From: Cloacimonetes bacterium SCGC AAA252-N17
GTDB lineage: Bacteria; Cloacimonadota; Cloacimonadia; JGIOTU-2
Direction: 5' to 3'
Assembly (NCBI GenBank): GCA_000404785.1
Contig: ASNI01000005.1
Coordinates: forward strand, 12,351 to 76,350
DNA length: 64,000 nt
Numbering within the stretch: the stretch's first letter is position 1; every line of letters starts with the position of its first letter. A program made the position numbers and the translations under genes. The notes below the pieces were generated by a model, which was not told where the DNA came from, did no database searches, and worked only from the letters and a program-made list of their open reading frames with translations. This document shows, in pieces, positions 1-9,890 of this stretch.

Positions 1-3000
1 TACGAGGGATTGCTCGATCTCTTTTTCTTTATCATCATCACCTGTCAATGAGCCGGGAGGTGGAGTGTAATCGAGATTATTGGAGTTATTTTCAGTTGCC
101 ACCTCGAACGCTTCATCGGGTTGAAGGTCTGCAGGTCTGTGCAAAGTTGTATCCATAATAGCAGAAGCAGTCCATTTGTTACCAACCAGCTCGAAGGTCT
201 CGATATCAATAACCAGATCGTCCGATGATTCTGTCTTCATCCACAAACGAGCACTTTGAATATAGCCCCAAGAAGGATTTAGAGTATCAGCAGGGTGAAA
301 ATATGTCGAATCCTGCAAAGGAATGCGGATGAATTTCCAATCATTATATTCTGAAATGAGAATTTCGGGATCTACGTTTGTGAGGTCTATAGCATATTGA
401 AAATAATTATTTTTTGTGTCGAGCACAAAGTTTCTATTCAAGTCCTCAGTATCCAGACGTCCGTTGACTTCCGCACCGTTTATTCCACTATAATCTGATG
501 ACCCGGCTGAATAATTATAGTCGTCATTTCCATCATCGATGCCAGGCTCGTCATCTTCATCATGATTTTTTGGAGGTACCGGGTCTGTGCCAGGTACATT
601 ATCAAGTCCTACGTCTTCCCCCACATCGAGCACACCATCCTGATTGAGATCCTCATAGTTCAGAATGCCATTCGGATGAGTGATCGGATAATAGTCCTCG
701 CTCATGGTACCAAGGTTGATAAAGAGCGTGTCACCAAGCTCTGCATCTTTTGCTTTCAGTGTAAGTTCGAGATAGCGTTTTTTCTTTAAATCCTCAGCGG
801 TTCTGCCAAAACTTTTCATGATACCACCCCAACTAGGAAGGGGAGTAAGTGGTTCTAATTTGCATTCAAGAACAGACACATACTCTCTTCCCTCATCTGT
901 GGGAAGATCAGGATAGATGTCTTTTTTCTGAAATACATTATGTGGATTATACCAGCTCAGATCACCTCTGGAAATAAGGGTAACAAGTGTATCTGCCATA
1001 AGAGAATCGATTCCGATAGGATAACTGGCAAAATCATATTCTGAACGGCTAATACCAATAGAAAATTTCTCATTGATCGCTTCCATATCATCGATGTATG
1101 CTTCCTTGTTATCAGTGGCATTAGGATCAGGAATGTTCATCGCCACTTCACCGGAAAGTGACACTGTTGATTTGTCATTGGTCCTCACCAGGGGTATCAT
1201 ATTTACGAGATCAGTCACAAATGGAAGATCCGCTTTCACAGAGCCATCGATGTCTCCAACAAATATCTTAGTTGGCTCGCTTCCAACCTTTACATGCTTT
1301 TTGCTGGAAGCTCCTCCTTCATACATGAAAGTCGCTCCGATCTTTGCATTATTATTAAATTCATAATCTGCCCGAAGACCGAACATGCTCTTCTTGTCCA
1401 TACTGAAGAAGGGCTCGTACTCGAAATCCACTTTTACATCAGCGTTGGGATCGCTGGCAGCATCGCCCTTGAGCCGCACTGTGCCGCCAAAATAATCAAT
1501 ATCGTAATCAGTTCCCTTTTTCATCAGCACACCGTCAACATAAACCTTTTCACTTCCTTCGATGATATTGATGTGTCCCAGGTTTATCGTGCTGCCGACT
1601 GTGTTTGATTTCACACTTATGTAAAAGGGATTATAATCTTCTACCTTTGGATCGCGCTCATTATAGACCATTGGATTACCGAGTGTGCTGTCGTATTCCG
1701 AGAACCAGTATTGTTGGAATGGCTCCCACATATCGAAGACAGCAAGTCCTTTCTCCAGATCAATGGTTTCATCGCTTCCGTTCACAATGCCGTCCCCGTT
1801 AGTGTCGAGATTCAGTATATCAATAAATTTATTAAGCACATTGTTAGAGTCTAAAATGCTGTATTCTGCTTCTCCTCCTGCTCCAGGCGGATAGTAAAAG
1901 ATCTTTACTTCAAAACCCTGGGAATCGATATTCTTACCACCAAGACTGTAAATATTTTTGAATTGATAACCCCACTTTGCAGCAGGTAAATCATCTGTGT
2001 AATAATCCTTTTTGATCATTTTAACGGTTGGAACTCCATCTACATAACTGCCCCACTTCTTTCCAGACACCTCCTCATAGATGACACCAATGGCATAGTC
2101 ATCTGAAATACCAACTCCGAATTGGATCATATATGGTGAGTTAATATAGTCTATAAAAAATTCATTTATAGGATCTGTGAGCTTATAAAATCTATATTCA
2201 TTAGTATGATCAAGATCATAACCCGTTATATTCGTCGGATCAGTACGTCCGTCATCAATGAAGATTTCCATGGAACCTACTTTGGGCATTTTCTTGGAAA
2301 GATAACTCCATTGGGTCATAGGCAGTGTGTCCGGATTAACAGGCACACTAATAGAATCTACAAACAAATTCTCGGGTTCATCAAACAAAAAATATTTATT
2401 CCTTACAAAGTTTTTGTCCATATACTCTGTTTCCTGTTGGACTGCATTCCCTGTGGCAGATGCCGATGCCTGTTGCCCTTCCTGCTGGCTAATAATAGTA
2501 GTGAGTTTGAGCTTTCCGAATTCAAATACACCCTTGATGCCAAACAGGTTTTCAGAAGAAGCTGAGTAGCTGATAAATTGCGAGCCCGAAAGTGAGAGCC
2601 GTGTATCTCCTGCTTCGATCAGTTTGATGGGATCATCTTCATCACCTACATATTTTATGCTGATCTTATTTTTCTCAAAGATAGATGCATCAGAAGTTTG
2701 TTTTACATCGACCTTTATCTTTTTACCGATAGTTCCGCTGATGCCAAGATTCAGCTTTTGTTCCATTTTAAGGTCTGGGAAAAACCCTTTATTTGAGCTT
2801 TCGGTTACTCTTTCCGGTTTACGTTTTGTTGATGATCCACCAATAGTTATCTTTTGAGAACCGGTCACTTTAAGCCGACCGATATTATCACCAAAGAAGC
2901 GGCGCATTGCTTTGGGCATTTTTATTTTGGGAAATTCAATATCCGGAATAATTCCCTGCACCTGCTTATTCTGAATGCGAAGCTGTTCTGCCTGCTCAAT

Positions 3001-3633
3001 ATCCTTATTAAGATACTCATAAAGCTGCTCATGGAAGCGAACGTTCACATAGTTTTCCAAGCCCAATGCAAAAGGTGCATGGATACGGGCTCCTCCAAAA
3101 GAGCTTCGAACCAGTACCCTATTCTTTCTGATATCAATTTCATCCGAGTGTTCATAGAGTTTGGAATTCACAAAATATTTATTGAATTTCTGGTGGGGGA
3201 ATGCTTCTTTCTTGAGGTATTCTACTACCTCTGTGGAGTCCTCTTTTGCCATAAGAGGCATAGAAATTGTATGATGGAACAAGCTTGGAAATGAAGATAT
3301 TTTTTGAGGATGATTTTTTTTCTTTTGTATAACTGTTTTTGTTGTATCTTTTTGTTTCTCGTGCTCCTCGGTAAGATTTAAAGTATCAGCAAAAGGAATT
3401 GTATCAATAATACCGAGTTCCGGCTTTTCAATAAACAGGGTGTCAGTAACAATGAGAAGCGTATCTTTAGTCGTTTTACCGGTGCTATCTGTGACCTCAA
3501 CTGTTTGCTTGCTTACCTTCTCCTCACCTTTTTCGATGATGGTCTCTGCCTGTATCGCATTATGCTGCAGAAGTGTATAACCTGCTGCAACTAAAAACAG
3601 GACGCTGATAAAGAAAACAGATCTAATCTTCAT
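1..3633 (-). CDS. sprA: SprA-type T9SS outer-membrane translocon, 5' part (partial)
   Basis: An open frame runs from an ATG at 3633 off the left edge, giving 1211 codons with no stop. The N-terminus (MKIRSVFFISVLFLVAAGY) is a signal peptide. From about residue 260 come beta-rich segments typical of the SprA/Sov family: IGGSSTKRKPE, LGISGTIGKKIKVDVKQ, DDPIKLIEAGDTRLSL and SYSASSEGLFGIKGVFEFGK. SprA is the giant outer-membrane barrel through which type IX secretion substrates leave the cell. Family members are roughly 2400 residues, so about half is present. Later Asp-rich stretches (about residues 1050-1080) look like loops on the barrel. It is transcribed divergently from dtd. Exported proteins with sorting-type C-termini elsewhere in the window fit an active T9SS. 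Family identity rests on remembered motifs. Confidence 0.88.
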   Translation of the reverse strand, partial: MKIRSVFFISVLFLVAAGYTLLQHNAIQAETIIEKGEEKVSKQTVEVTDSTGKTTKDTLLIVTDTLFIEKPELGIIDTIPFADTLNLTEEHEKQKDTTKTVIQKKKNHPQKISSFPSLFHHTISMPLMAKEDSTEVVEYLKKEAFPHQKFNKYFVNSKLYEHSDEIDIRKNRVLVRSSFGGARIHAPFALGLENYVNVRFHEQLYEYLNKDIEQAEQLRIQNKQVQGIIPDIEFPKIKMPKAMRRFFGDNIGRLKVTGSQKITIGGSSTKRKPERVTESSNKGFFPDLKMEQKLNLGISGTIGKKIKVDVKQTSDASIFEKNKISIKYVGDEDDPIKLIEAGDTRLSLSGSQFISYSASSENLFGIKGVFEFGKLKLTTIISQQEGQQASASATGNAVQQETEYMDKNFVRNKYFLFDEPENLFVDSISVPVNPDTLPMTQWSYLSKKMPKVGSMEIFIDDGRTDPTNITGYDLDHTNEYRFYKLTDPINEFFIDYINSPYMIQFGVGISDDYAIGVIYEEVSGKKWGSYVDGVPTVKMIKKDYYTDDLPAAKWGYQFKNIYSLGGKNIDSQGFEVKIFYYPPGAGGEAEYSILDSNNVLNKFIDILNLDTNGDGIVNGSDETIDLEKGLAVFDMWEPFQQYWFSEYDSTLGNPMVYNERDPKVEDYNPFYISVKSNTVGSTINLGHINIIEGSEKVYVDGVLMKKGTDYDIDYFGGTVRLKGDAASDPNADVKVDFEYEPFFSMDKKSMFGLRADYEFNNNAKIGATFMYEGGASSKKHVKVGSEPTKIFVGDIDGSVKADLPFVTDLVNMIPLVRTNDKSTVSLSGEVAMNIPDPNATDNKEAYIDDMEAINEKFSIGISRSEYDFASYPIGIDSLMADTLVTLISRGDLSWYNPHNVFQKKDIYPDLPTDEGREYVSVLECKLEPLTPLPSWGGIMKSFGRTAEDLKKKRYLELTLKAKDAELGDTLFINLGTMSEDYYPITHPNGILNYEDLNQDGVLDVGEDVGLDNVPGTDPVPPKNHDEDDEPGIDDGNDDYNYSAGSSDYSGINGAEVNGRLDTEDLNRNFVLDTKNNYFQYAIDLTNVDPEILISEYNDWKFIRIPLQDSTYFHPADTLNPSWGYIQSARLWMKTESSDDLVIDIETFELVGNKWTASAIMDTTLHRPADLQPDEAFEVATENNSNNLDYTPPPGSLTGDDDKEKEIEQSLV

Positions 3634-3951
3634 ACCTATTAAACTTATAACTATCCTTAAATATATTTATTCAATTATTTACAGAGTTTATCCGTCAACC
3701 GGTGGATTGCTCGCTATAAGCGAAATTTCGATAGTATCAAAGTATATAGGCAGTCTTCCTCTTTTGATTGCCAAAATGTAGAGCCATTCCCTTCATGGTC
3801 AACATTTTATTCATTCCAAATATATTGCATTTGATCTTTTTCATAGGAAGCTCTTGTATGCGTGAAGTCATTTTTATCGTCAAGAAATTGATGATTGTTG
3901 ACAAAACATCACTCAAAAATAGTCTGCTAACATCAAATTTTGGGAGGTACT
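3634..3951. promoter_or_regulatory. Divergent sprA/dtd intergenic region
   Basis: This 318-bp gap separates the divergent sprA and dtd genes. No credible coding frame is seen. A TTGACA hexamer at 3898-3903 is a possible -35 for dtd, with a weak TAGTCT 16 bp downstream. Around 3709-3733 there are short inverted repeats (TCGCT-ata-AGCGA and the palindrome CGAAATTTCG) that could lie in the sprA leader. No terminator or RNA gene is recognised. Confidence 0.35.
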
Positions 3952-4392
3952 ATGCGGCTGCTTATTCAGCGTGTGAACTATGCTTCTGTCTCTGTGGAAG
4001 GTACACTTATTTCAAAAATAGGAAAAGGATTGCTCATCTTTCTTGGAGTTGGGCACAATGATACTGAAGCCCATGCGGACTTTCTTGCGAAAAAGTCAGT
4101 GAACCTGCGCATATTTGAGGATGATGAAGGAAAGATGAATCTCAGTGTGAAGGATATTTGTGGAGAAATTCTGCTGATCTCGCAATTCACCTTGTATGCT
4201 GACACAAAAAAAGGGAACCGCCCCGGCTTTTCCGACTCCGCTCCTCCAGAAAAAGCAGAAGCACTGTATGAGTATTTTGGAAAGTGCTTGAATAAACTTG
4301 GAGTTCCTACAAAAACGGGCAAATTCGGTGCGCTTATGGAAATCAATCTTCTTAATTTCGGACCTGCAACCTTTCTTTTGGAGAGAGAATAA
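3952..4392 (+). CDS. dtd: D-aminoacyl-tRNA deacylase
   Basis: The product is 146 residues, the usual DTD length. DTD hydrolyses D-amino acids mischarged onto tRNA in the cytoplasm. Family marks are the N-terminal MRLLIQRVNYASVSV strand, the SQFTLYAD motif, and the C-terminal NFGPAT, the Gly-cisPro motif that enforces chirality. The ATG at 3952 is chosen over an in-frame TTG at 3940 because GGGAGGT at 3942-3948 sits just upstream of it. It is followed by glyS in the same direction; pairing a tRNA editing enzyme with a synthetase makes sense. Confidence 0.95.
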   Translation: MRLLIQRVNYASVSVEGTLISKIGKGLLIFLGVGHNDTEAHADFLAKKSVNLRIFEDDEGKMNLSVKDICGEILLISQFTLYADTKKGNRPGFSDSAPPEKAEALYEYFGKCLNKLGVPTKTGKFGALMEINLLNFGPATFLLERE

Positions 4393-4461
4393 GCTTCAAA
4401 ACAATCCGGCAGACCCAAAATCTTGACACGCTTTACACCATCAGGAAATTTCCCCCTCAAC

Positions 4462-6534
4462 ATGAATAATAACTCCTATCTCTATGAAATTGGAACAGAA
4501 GAATTACCGGCTTCTTACATACGACCCGCTATTACATTTCTACAGAAATATTTTTCCACTCGCTTGCAGGAAGCGCAGCTTGCTTTTGATATGATTAAAC
4601 CATATTCGACTCCTCGCAGATTATGCATAATGGTAACTGGACTTCCCGCTGCTCAGGCAGATTCCTCCGAAGAAATTGTCGGACCTCCCAAACGTATTGC
4701 TTATGATGAAAATGGCAATCTCAACAAGGTGGGACAGGGGTTTCTCAACAAACAAAATCTCAAAGAAAAAGATATCATAATAAAAGAACTTCCAAAGGGT
4801 GAATACCTCAGTGCCATCAAACATATAAAAGGAAAACCAACCAAAGAAATTCTCAGCACGATTTCTGTCGAAGTCATTCCAAAAATACCCTTCCCCAAAA
4901 AAATGCACTGGGGAAACGGCACACTTCTTTTTGCGCGTCCCATCCGCTTGATCCTTGCTTTATATAATGACAAACTTCTCGAATTCGAGATCGATGGGAT
5001 TAAAAGCAACACATACACTTTCGGAAACCGCTTCCAAAAATTACATAATATTATTAATTTACCTTTAATTAATAAATATATTCATTTATTAATAGAGCAC
5101 TTTGTCATTGCAGACAGAAATGAGAGAAAGGAACGGATAAAAAAGGAAATTCAGCGAGCTGCTGCGACAATCGGTGGCATTCCTGTTGAGAATCCCGAAC
5201 TGCTCGATACCGTGACCGATCTGGTTGAATATCCCTCTCCAATTGTTGGAACTTTTGACAGAGCATTTTTATCCTTACCTCAAAAAGTTCTTACAACAAC
5301 TCTTTCAGAAACTCAAAAATCCTTCTCTGTCCAGAACAAAGATAATGAACTCATACCATACTTTATCGGGATCGGTAACAGCAATCCAAAAACAATAAGC
5401 AAAGTTCTCTACGGCAATGAGCGGGTTATCAATGCACGACTTAGCGACGCAAAATTCTATTTTGATACGGACAAAGAAATCCCCCTTGCAATACGAGTTG
5501 ATGAATTAAAGAAGATCACTTTCATAAAAAATCTCGGCACACTTTATGATAAGATCGAAAGAATGAAATCTGTTGGAAAATGGTGCGCTGATGCTCTTTC
5601 ATATGACAAGGACAAGATTGAAAGAGCAGTCCATTTGTGCAAATCCGATCTGACCACACTCATTCTTGGTGAAAAGGAATATACCAAATTGCAGGGCTAT
5701 ATGGGCTGGCAATATGCCTTGAATGACAGGGAAGATGCCGAAGTGGCACAGGCGCTTTTCGAGCAATACCTGCCACGCTTCAAGGATGATATTTTGCCGG
5801 AAACAAAAACCGGAACTGTCCTTTCGCTTGTTGATAAGATGGATACGATAGTCGGCTGTTTTTCAATCGGACTGCAACCGAGCGGTACAAGCGATCCACT
5901 CGGGATCCGAAGAGCCGGAAATGGCATTATCGCGATCCTCGCAGAACATGATTTGTCCCTGAACCTTGAAAATTTTATTGCAAAAAGTATCGAAACTTAT
6001 AATGATACTAAAAAGGAATTGAAAGAAGAAGTCGTTGATTTCTTCATTCAGAGAATACGTATGTATCTTGAAAATTCAGAAATTGATTACGATGTGATAA
6101 ATGCAGTCATTGAAGCAGATTATACAGACATTCCCGATGTGTTGATCAGAGCCAAAAGTCTGCAGGAATTCAAACTGCATGAAGATTTCAAGAAATTCAT
6201 CATCGGGTTCAAACGGGCATCAAATATACTGGAAAGCTCGCAGAATACAGTTCCTTTTAATGAAGCACTTTTTGAGGAAAAAGAGGAATCTGAACTCTAT
6301 AAAAAACTGACTGAGATCATACCTCATTATGAGACTCATTTTGAAAAGAAAAACTATAATGCCTGCTTTAACGACCTTGTTGCATTGAAGGATTTTATTG
6401 ATTTATTTTTTGATAATGTGATGGTCATGGTTGAGAATGAAACACTTCGGGAAAACCGCATGGCGCTACTTCGTCTGATCCATTCTACTTTTATGAAAAC
6501 TGCTGATCTATCAAAAATTGTATATGAATTATAG
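4462..6534 (+). CDS. glyS: Glycine--tRNA ligase beta subunit
   Basis: The product is 690 residues, matching the beta subunit of the alpha2beta2 glycyl-tRNA synthetase. It begins YLYEIGTEELPASYI, the classic GlyS N-terminus, and has the later HLCKSDLTTLILGEKEYTKLQG and SDPLGIRRAGNG segments of the family. The beta subunit binds tRNA-Gly and completes the enzyme with GlyQ. No glyQ is in the window, so alpha must be encoded elsewhere. The ATG at 4462 is preferred to a TTG at 4423, although no strong Shine-Dalgarno is visible. Bacteroidetes mostly use a single-chain glycyl synthetase, so this gene is a weak taxonomic pointer away from that phylum. Confidence 0.95.
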   Translation: MNNNSYLYEIGTEELPASYIRPAITFLQKYFSTRLQEAQLAFDMIKPYSTPRRLCIMVTGLPAAQADSSEEIVGPPKRIAYDENGNLNKVGQGFLNKQNLKEKDIIIKELPKGEYLSAIKHIKGKPTKEILSTISVEVIPKIPFPKKMHWGNGTLLFARPIRLILALYNDKLLEFEIDGIKSNTYTFGNRFQKLHNIINLPLINKYIHLLIEHFVIADRNERKERIKKEIQRAAATIGGIPVENPELLDTVTDLVEYPSPIVGTFDRAFLSLPQKVLTTTLSETQKSFSVQNKDNELIPYFIGIGNSNPKTISKVLYGNERVINARLSDAKFYFDTDKEIPLAIRVDELKKITFIKNLGTLYDKIERMKSVGKWCADALSYDKDKIERAVHLCKSDLTTLILGEKEYTKLQGYMGWQYALNDREDAEVAQALFEQYLPRFKDDILPETKTGTVLSLVDKMDTIVGCFSIGLQPSGTSDPLGIRRAGNGIIAILAEHDLSLNLENFIAKSIETYNDTKKELKEEVVDFFIQRIRMYLENSEIDYDVINAVIEADYTDIPDVLIRAKSLQEFKLHEDFKKFIIGFKRASNILESSQNTVPFNEALFEEKEESELYKKLTEIIPHYETHFEKKNYNACFNDLVALKDFIDLFFDNVMVMVENETLRENRMALLRLIHSTFMKTADLSKIVYEL

Positions 6535-6549
6535 GCATTGGGAGATACA

Positions 6550-7746
6550 ATGAGCACAACACTTTCCCATCGCGCACGAGCAATCAAACCCTCCCCAACT
6601 CTGACTGTTTCTGCCCTTGCCAAAAAGATGAAAGCGGAAGGTCATGATGTCATAAATTTCGGGGTTGGAGAGCCGGATTTCAATACACCTGAATACATTA
6701 AAGAAGCTGCGAAAAAGGCGTTGGACGACAATTTCACTCACTATACTGCTTCTGCCGGAATTCTTGAACTGCGGGATGCAATTGTAGAGAAATTCAAAAA
6801 TGATAATGGGCTTGATTACACTACCGATCAAATCTTCGTTTCTCCAGGCGCGAAAGCTTCGATCATTCACATTCTTCTTGCAATCTGCGATCCCCGCGAT
6901 GAAGTGCTGATCCCCTCTCCTTATTGGGTGAGCTACACATCACAAGTAGAAATGGTTGACGGACATCCCATCCTGCTTCCCACGAATATGAGCACAAATT
7001 TCAAGATCACCGCACTGCAACTCGATGATGCGCTCTCCTCTCTCAGTAATCCGAAAGCACTTATTCTGAATTCACCAAACAACCCAACAGGAAGCGTCTA
7101 TTCCAAAGAAGACCTGCTTGGCATTGCCGAAGTATGTGTGAAATATGATATTTTTATTATTTCTGATGAAATTTATGAGAAACTCATTTATGATGGCGAA
7201 GAGCATGTGTCAATTGCCTCGCTCTCACCGGAAGTAAAGGATATCACAATTGTCATAAACGGCGTTTCCAAAGCTTATGCTATGACCGGCTGGCGTCTCG
7301 GATATGCGGCAGGACCGATCGAAGTCATCAAATATGCAAGCCGCATCCAGAGCCACACAACCTCGAATGTGAATTCCATGACGCAGAAAGCAGCGATCAC
7401 TGCACTTACAGAGGATGACGGAAGTATTGAAAAGATGCGTCAACAGTTTGAGAAACGAAGAAATTTTCTCGTGAAAGAATTGAACAGTATTCCTAATGTG
7501 AGATGCACGCTCCCAAAAGGTGCATTTTATGCCATGCCAGACATTTCATATTATTTACAAAACAATAAAAAGAACATCACCTCTTCCGCAGATCTCTGCA
7601 CCTACATTCTGAAGAATTATTATGTCGCAATCGTTCCCGGCTCAGCTTTTGGAGCAAATAACTATGTCCGTTTTTCCTATGCAAATTCCATGGAAAACAT
7701 TGAAAAGGGATTGCAGCGCTTTGCTGAAGGACTTCAAAATATTTAA
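6550..7746 (+). CDS. Class I/II pyridoxal-phosphate aminotransferase (aspartate aminotransferase type)
   Basis: The product is 398 residues. It carries fold-type I aminotransferase marks: INFGVGEPDFNTPEYIKEAA at the N-terminus, NSPNNPTGSVYS, SDEIYEKLIYDG, and SKAYAMTGWRLGY, whose Lys (near residue 238) forms the internal aldimine with PLP. This subfamily transfers amino groups between aspartate and 2-oxoglutarate, sometimes with prephenate; the exact substrate cannot be read from sequence. GGAGAT at 6541-6546 supports the ATG at 6550 rather than a TTG at 6538. It lies 15 bp after glyS and 4 bp before a small membrane gene, so it is probably part of the same operon. Confidence 0.93.
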   Translation: MSTTLSHRARAIKPSPTLTVSALAKKMKAEGHDVINFGVGEPDFNTPEYIKEAAKKALDDNFTHYTASAGILELRDAIVEKFKNDNGLDYTTDQIFVSPGAKASIIHILLAICDPRDEVLIPSPYWVSYTSQVEMVDGHPILLPTNMSTNFKITALQLDDALSSLSNPKALILNSPNNPTGSVYSKEDLLGIAEVCVKYDIFIISDEIYEKLIYDGEEHVSIASLSPEVKDITIVINGVSKAYAMTGWRLGYAAGPIEVIKYASRIQSHTTSNVNSMTQKAAITALTEDDGSIEKMRQQFEKRRNFLVKELNSIPNVRCTLPKGAFYAMPDISYYLQNNKKNITSSADLCTYILKNYYVAIVPGSAFGANNYVRFSYANSMENIEKGLQRFAEGLQNI

Positions 7747-7750
7747 CATC

Positions 7751-7969
7751 ATGTCTTTTTTCACAGATGAATTGAAAAAACGAAGACACTATCGTAATAA
7801 AGACCTCACTTCGATCTGGAAACTCATTATCAGAATCATACTGTTCATTGTGCTGATCCTGCTTATTCGGTTTTTTTCTACAGGCGGAGTTTCTAAATTC
7901 TGGGACTACATTCTTAATGATAAGAACAAACCTGCCACTGTGATAATTGAAGAAATGGATACAGAATAA
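7751..7969 (+). CDS. Small single-pass membrane protein
   Basis: This 72-residue product starts MSFFTDELKKRRHYRNKDL, followed by a hydrophobic helix at about residues 22-42 (LIIRIILFIVLILLIRFF) and a short acidic tail. The longer upstream frame overlaps the aminotransferase, so the ATG at 7751, 4 bp after that gene's stop, is chosen. Its TAA overlaps the ATG of the next gene by one base, indicating translational coupling. No family is recognised. Position between aminotransferase and PfkB-type kinase genes gives no specific role. Confidence 0.65.
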   Translation: MSFFTDELKKRRHYRNKDLTSIWKLIIRIILFIVLILLIRFFSTGGVSKFWDYILNDKNKPATVIIEEMDTE

Positions 7970-8871
7970 TGAGCTTACTGATCGTTGGTTCCATCGCACT
8001 TGATAGTATTGAAAATCATTACGGAAAAGTGCATGATGTTCTTGGTGGTTCCGCAGTTTATTCATCAGTTTCAGCAAGTTTTCTTTATGATAAAGTAGCC
8101 ATAATCGGGGTGGTTGGTCAGGATTTCCCGAAAGAGCACATAGAATTTTTGGAAAAGTATGGTGTAAACACTGCAGCTCTGCATTTTGAAAAAGGAAAAA
8201 CCTTTCGCTGGAGAGGGCGCTACATCAATCTTAATCAAGCGATCACGCTGGAAACCCACTTGAATGTCTTCGAAAATTTCAATCCGATCATTCCTGAAGA
8301 CCTTCGTGATTCCCCCTTTGTTTTACTTGGAAATATCGATCCGGAAATACAGCTTAATGTGATCGCACAGATGAAAAAACCCAAAATTATTGCTGCTGAT
8401 ACGATGAATTACTGGATTATTAAGAAACTTGATAAACTGATGGAAATGCTTCAGCATATAGACATTCTTTTTATTAATGATGAAGAGATCCGCTTACTCA
8501 CTCAGGAGCACTATTTATATGATGCCTCACAGAAGATACTCACTTACGGACCAAAGATCGTGGTAGTCAAAAAGGGTGAACACGGCATGATGATCGTGAA
8601 AAAGAATTTCTATTTCTTTGCTCCGGGCTATCCGCTCAAAAAGGTTATGGACACGACCGGGGCAGGAGATTGCTTCTCCGGCGGTTTCATGGGTTATCTT
8701 GCTTCCAGTAAAACGCTCAATGACAAAACCCTGAAACAGGCAGCCATCATGGGAACGATCACTTCTGCATTCAATGTTGAGGGATTTAGTTTGAATGCTC
8801 TAAAAAAACTTTCTAAAGAAAAAATAATAACACGCTTTAACAAGCTCAAAAAATATACACAGTTTGAATAA
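7969..8871 (+). CDS. PfkB-family carbohydrate/nucleoside kinase
   Basis: The 300-residue product fits the ribokinase/PfkB fold. It opens with LLIVGSIALDSIE and has GGSAVYSSVSAS near residue 25, where the substrate-binding GG motif lies. The C-terminal DTTGAGDCFSGGFMGYL contains the catalytic Asp and anion hole (GAGD). These enzymes phosphorylate sugars or nucleosides with ATP in the cytoplasm. The substrate is not evident; linkage with purM hints at nucleoside or purine metabolism, but that is inference. It overlaps its neighbours by one base on each side (TAATG arrangements). Confidence 0.88.
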   Translation: MSLLIVGSIALDSIENHYGKVHDVLGGSAVYSSVSASFLYDKVAIIGVVGQDFPKEHIEFLEKYGVNTAALHFEKGKTFRWRGRYINLNQAITLETHLNVFENFNPIIPEDLRDSPFVLLGNIDPEIQLNVIAQMKKPKIIAADTMNYWIIKKLDKLMEMLQHIDILFINDEEIRLLTQEHYLYDASQKILTYGPKIVVVKKGEHGMMIVKKNFYFFAPGYPLKKVMDTTGAGDCFSGGFMGYLASSKTLNDKTLKQAAIMGTITSAFNVEGFSLNALKKLSKEKIITRFNKLKKYTQFE

Positions 8872-9890
8872 TGAAAGAAAAAATGGATTACAAGAAAGCA
8901 GGCGTTGATATCAGCGCAGGGGAAAAAGCTGTTGATCTGATAAAGCCACTCGCAAAAAGCACCTTTTCACAAAGTGTTGTAATGGATATCGGTTCCTTTG
9001 GCTCGCTATTCAAACTAGATCTGTCCAAATGGAAGCAACCAATATTGGTCTCAAGTACAGATAGTGTCGGCACAAAAGTGAAGGTTGCAAATCTGGCACA
9101 AAAATGGGACACTGTCGGACAGGATATTGTGAATCACTGTGTGAATGATATCCTCACTCAAGGTGCATACCCGCTTTTTTTTCTTGATTATATCGGCATT
9201 GGAAAGGTCATTCCTCGGCATGTCGAAGAAATTGTTAAGGGTATTGCTCTTGCATGTAGGGAAAATGACTGTGCACTTATCGGTGGAGAACTGGCAGAAA
9301 TGCCGTCTCTTTATCAAAAGGATGATTTTGACCTTGTCGGTACAATTGTGGGCTGTGTTGATGAAAAGAATACAATCTCGGGTAAGACGATTTCCGAAGG
9401 AGATATGCTGCTTGGATTTTCTTCAACAGGACTTCACACGAACGGCTACACTCTGGCACGAAAGATCGTGTTTGATCTGCTTAAGCTCAAACCGGATTCT
9501 TATATAGATGAATTAGGAAAACCAGTTGCTGAAGCGCTCCTCGCAGTGCACAAATCCTATTATCCGATCCTTAAACCGTTTATTGACCGGCATGTTATTA
9601 AAGGACTTGCCCATATCACAGGTGGTGGAATACCTGGAAATCTCAAACGCATTATTCCTGATGGAATTTCAGCTATAGTTAAGAAAGATTCGTGGAATAT
9701 TCCCCCTCTCTTCAAACTTCTTCAGCAGGGCGGGCAAGTTGAAGAAAACGAGATGTACAGAGCATTCAATATGGGAATCGGCATGATCGCTGTAGTCACC
9801 GAAAAAAATGCTAATCAAATGCTAAATCAAACCGACGCAAAGGTGATCGGTACTATCATAAAAGGTAAGCAGAAAGTGGTTCTGCAATAA
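8871..9890 (+). CDS. purM: Phosphoribosylformylglycinamidine cyclo-ligase (AIR synthetase)
   Basis: The product is 339 residues. PurM closes the imidazole ring, converting FGAM to AIR with ATP in purine synthesis. Family motifs are YKKAGVDISAGEKAVDLIKP at the N-terminus, SSTDSVGTKVKVA, VGQDIVNHCVNDILTQGA, GGELAEMP and the C-terminal HITGGGIPGNLKRI. The start overlaps the preceding stop by one base (TAATG). An internal ATG five codons later (MDYKKAG) is a possible alternative. No other pur genes are in the window. Confidence 0.95.
   Translation: MKEKMDYKKAGVDISAGEKAVDLIKPLAKSTFSQSVVMDIGSFGSLFKLDLSKWKQPILVSSTDSVGTKVKVANLAQKWDTVGQDIVNHCVNDILTQGAYPLFFLDYIGIGKVIPRHVEEIVKGIALACRENDCALIGGELAEMPSLYQKDDFDLVGTIVGCVDEKNTISGKTISEGDMLLGFSSTGLHTNGYTLARKIVFDLLKLKPDSYIDELGKPVAEALLAVHKSYYPILKPFIDRHVIKGLAHITGGGIPGNLKRIIPDGISAIVKKDSWNIPPLFKLLQQGGQVEENEMYRAFNMGIGMIAVVTEKNANQMLNQTDAKVIGTIIKGKQKVVLQ

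Noticed and set aside
4423..4451. TTGACA-like promoter within the dtd-glyS gap
   Set aside because: TTGACA is present at 4423-4428 but the matching -10 (AAATTT) is poor, and the genes are close enough to be co-transcribed.
3978..4463. 161-codon open frame on the minus strand
   Set aside because: It lies antisense to dtd, which has clear family motifs; the antisense translation has no recognisable domain.
7577..8077. 166-codon minus-strand open frame across the small membrane gene
   Set aside because: It overlaps three coupled plus-strand genes and its translation is rich in His, Asn and Arg with no domain.
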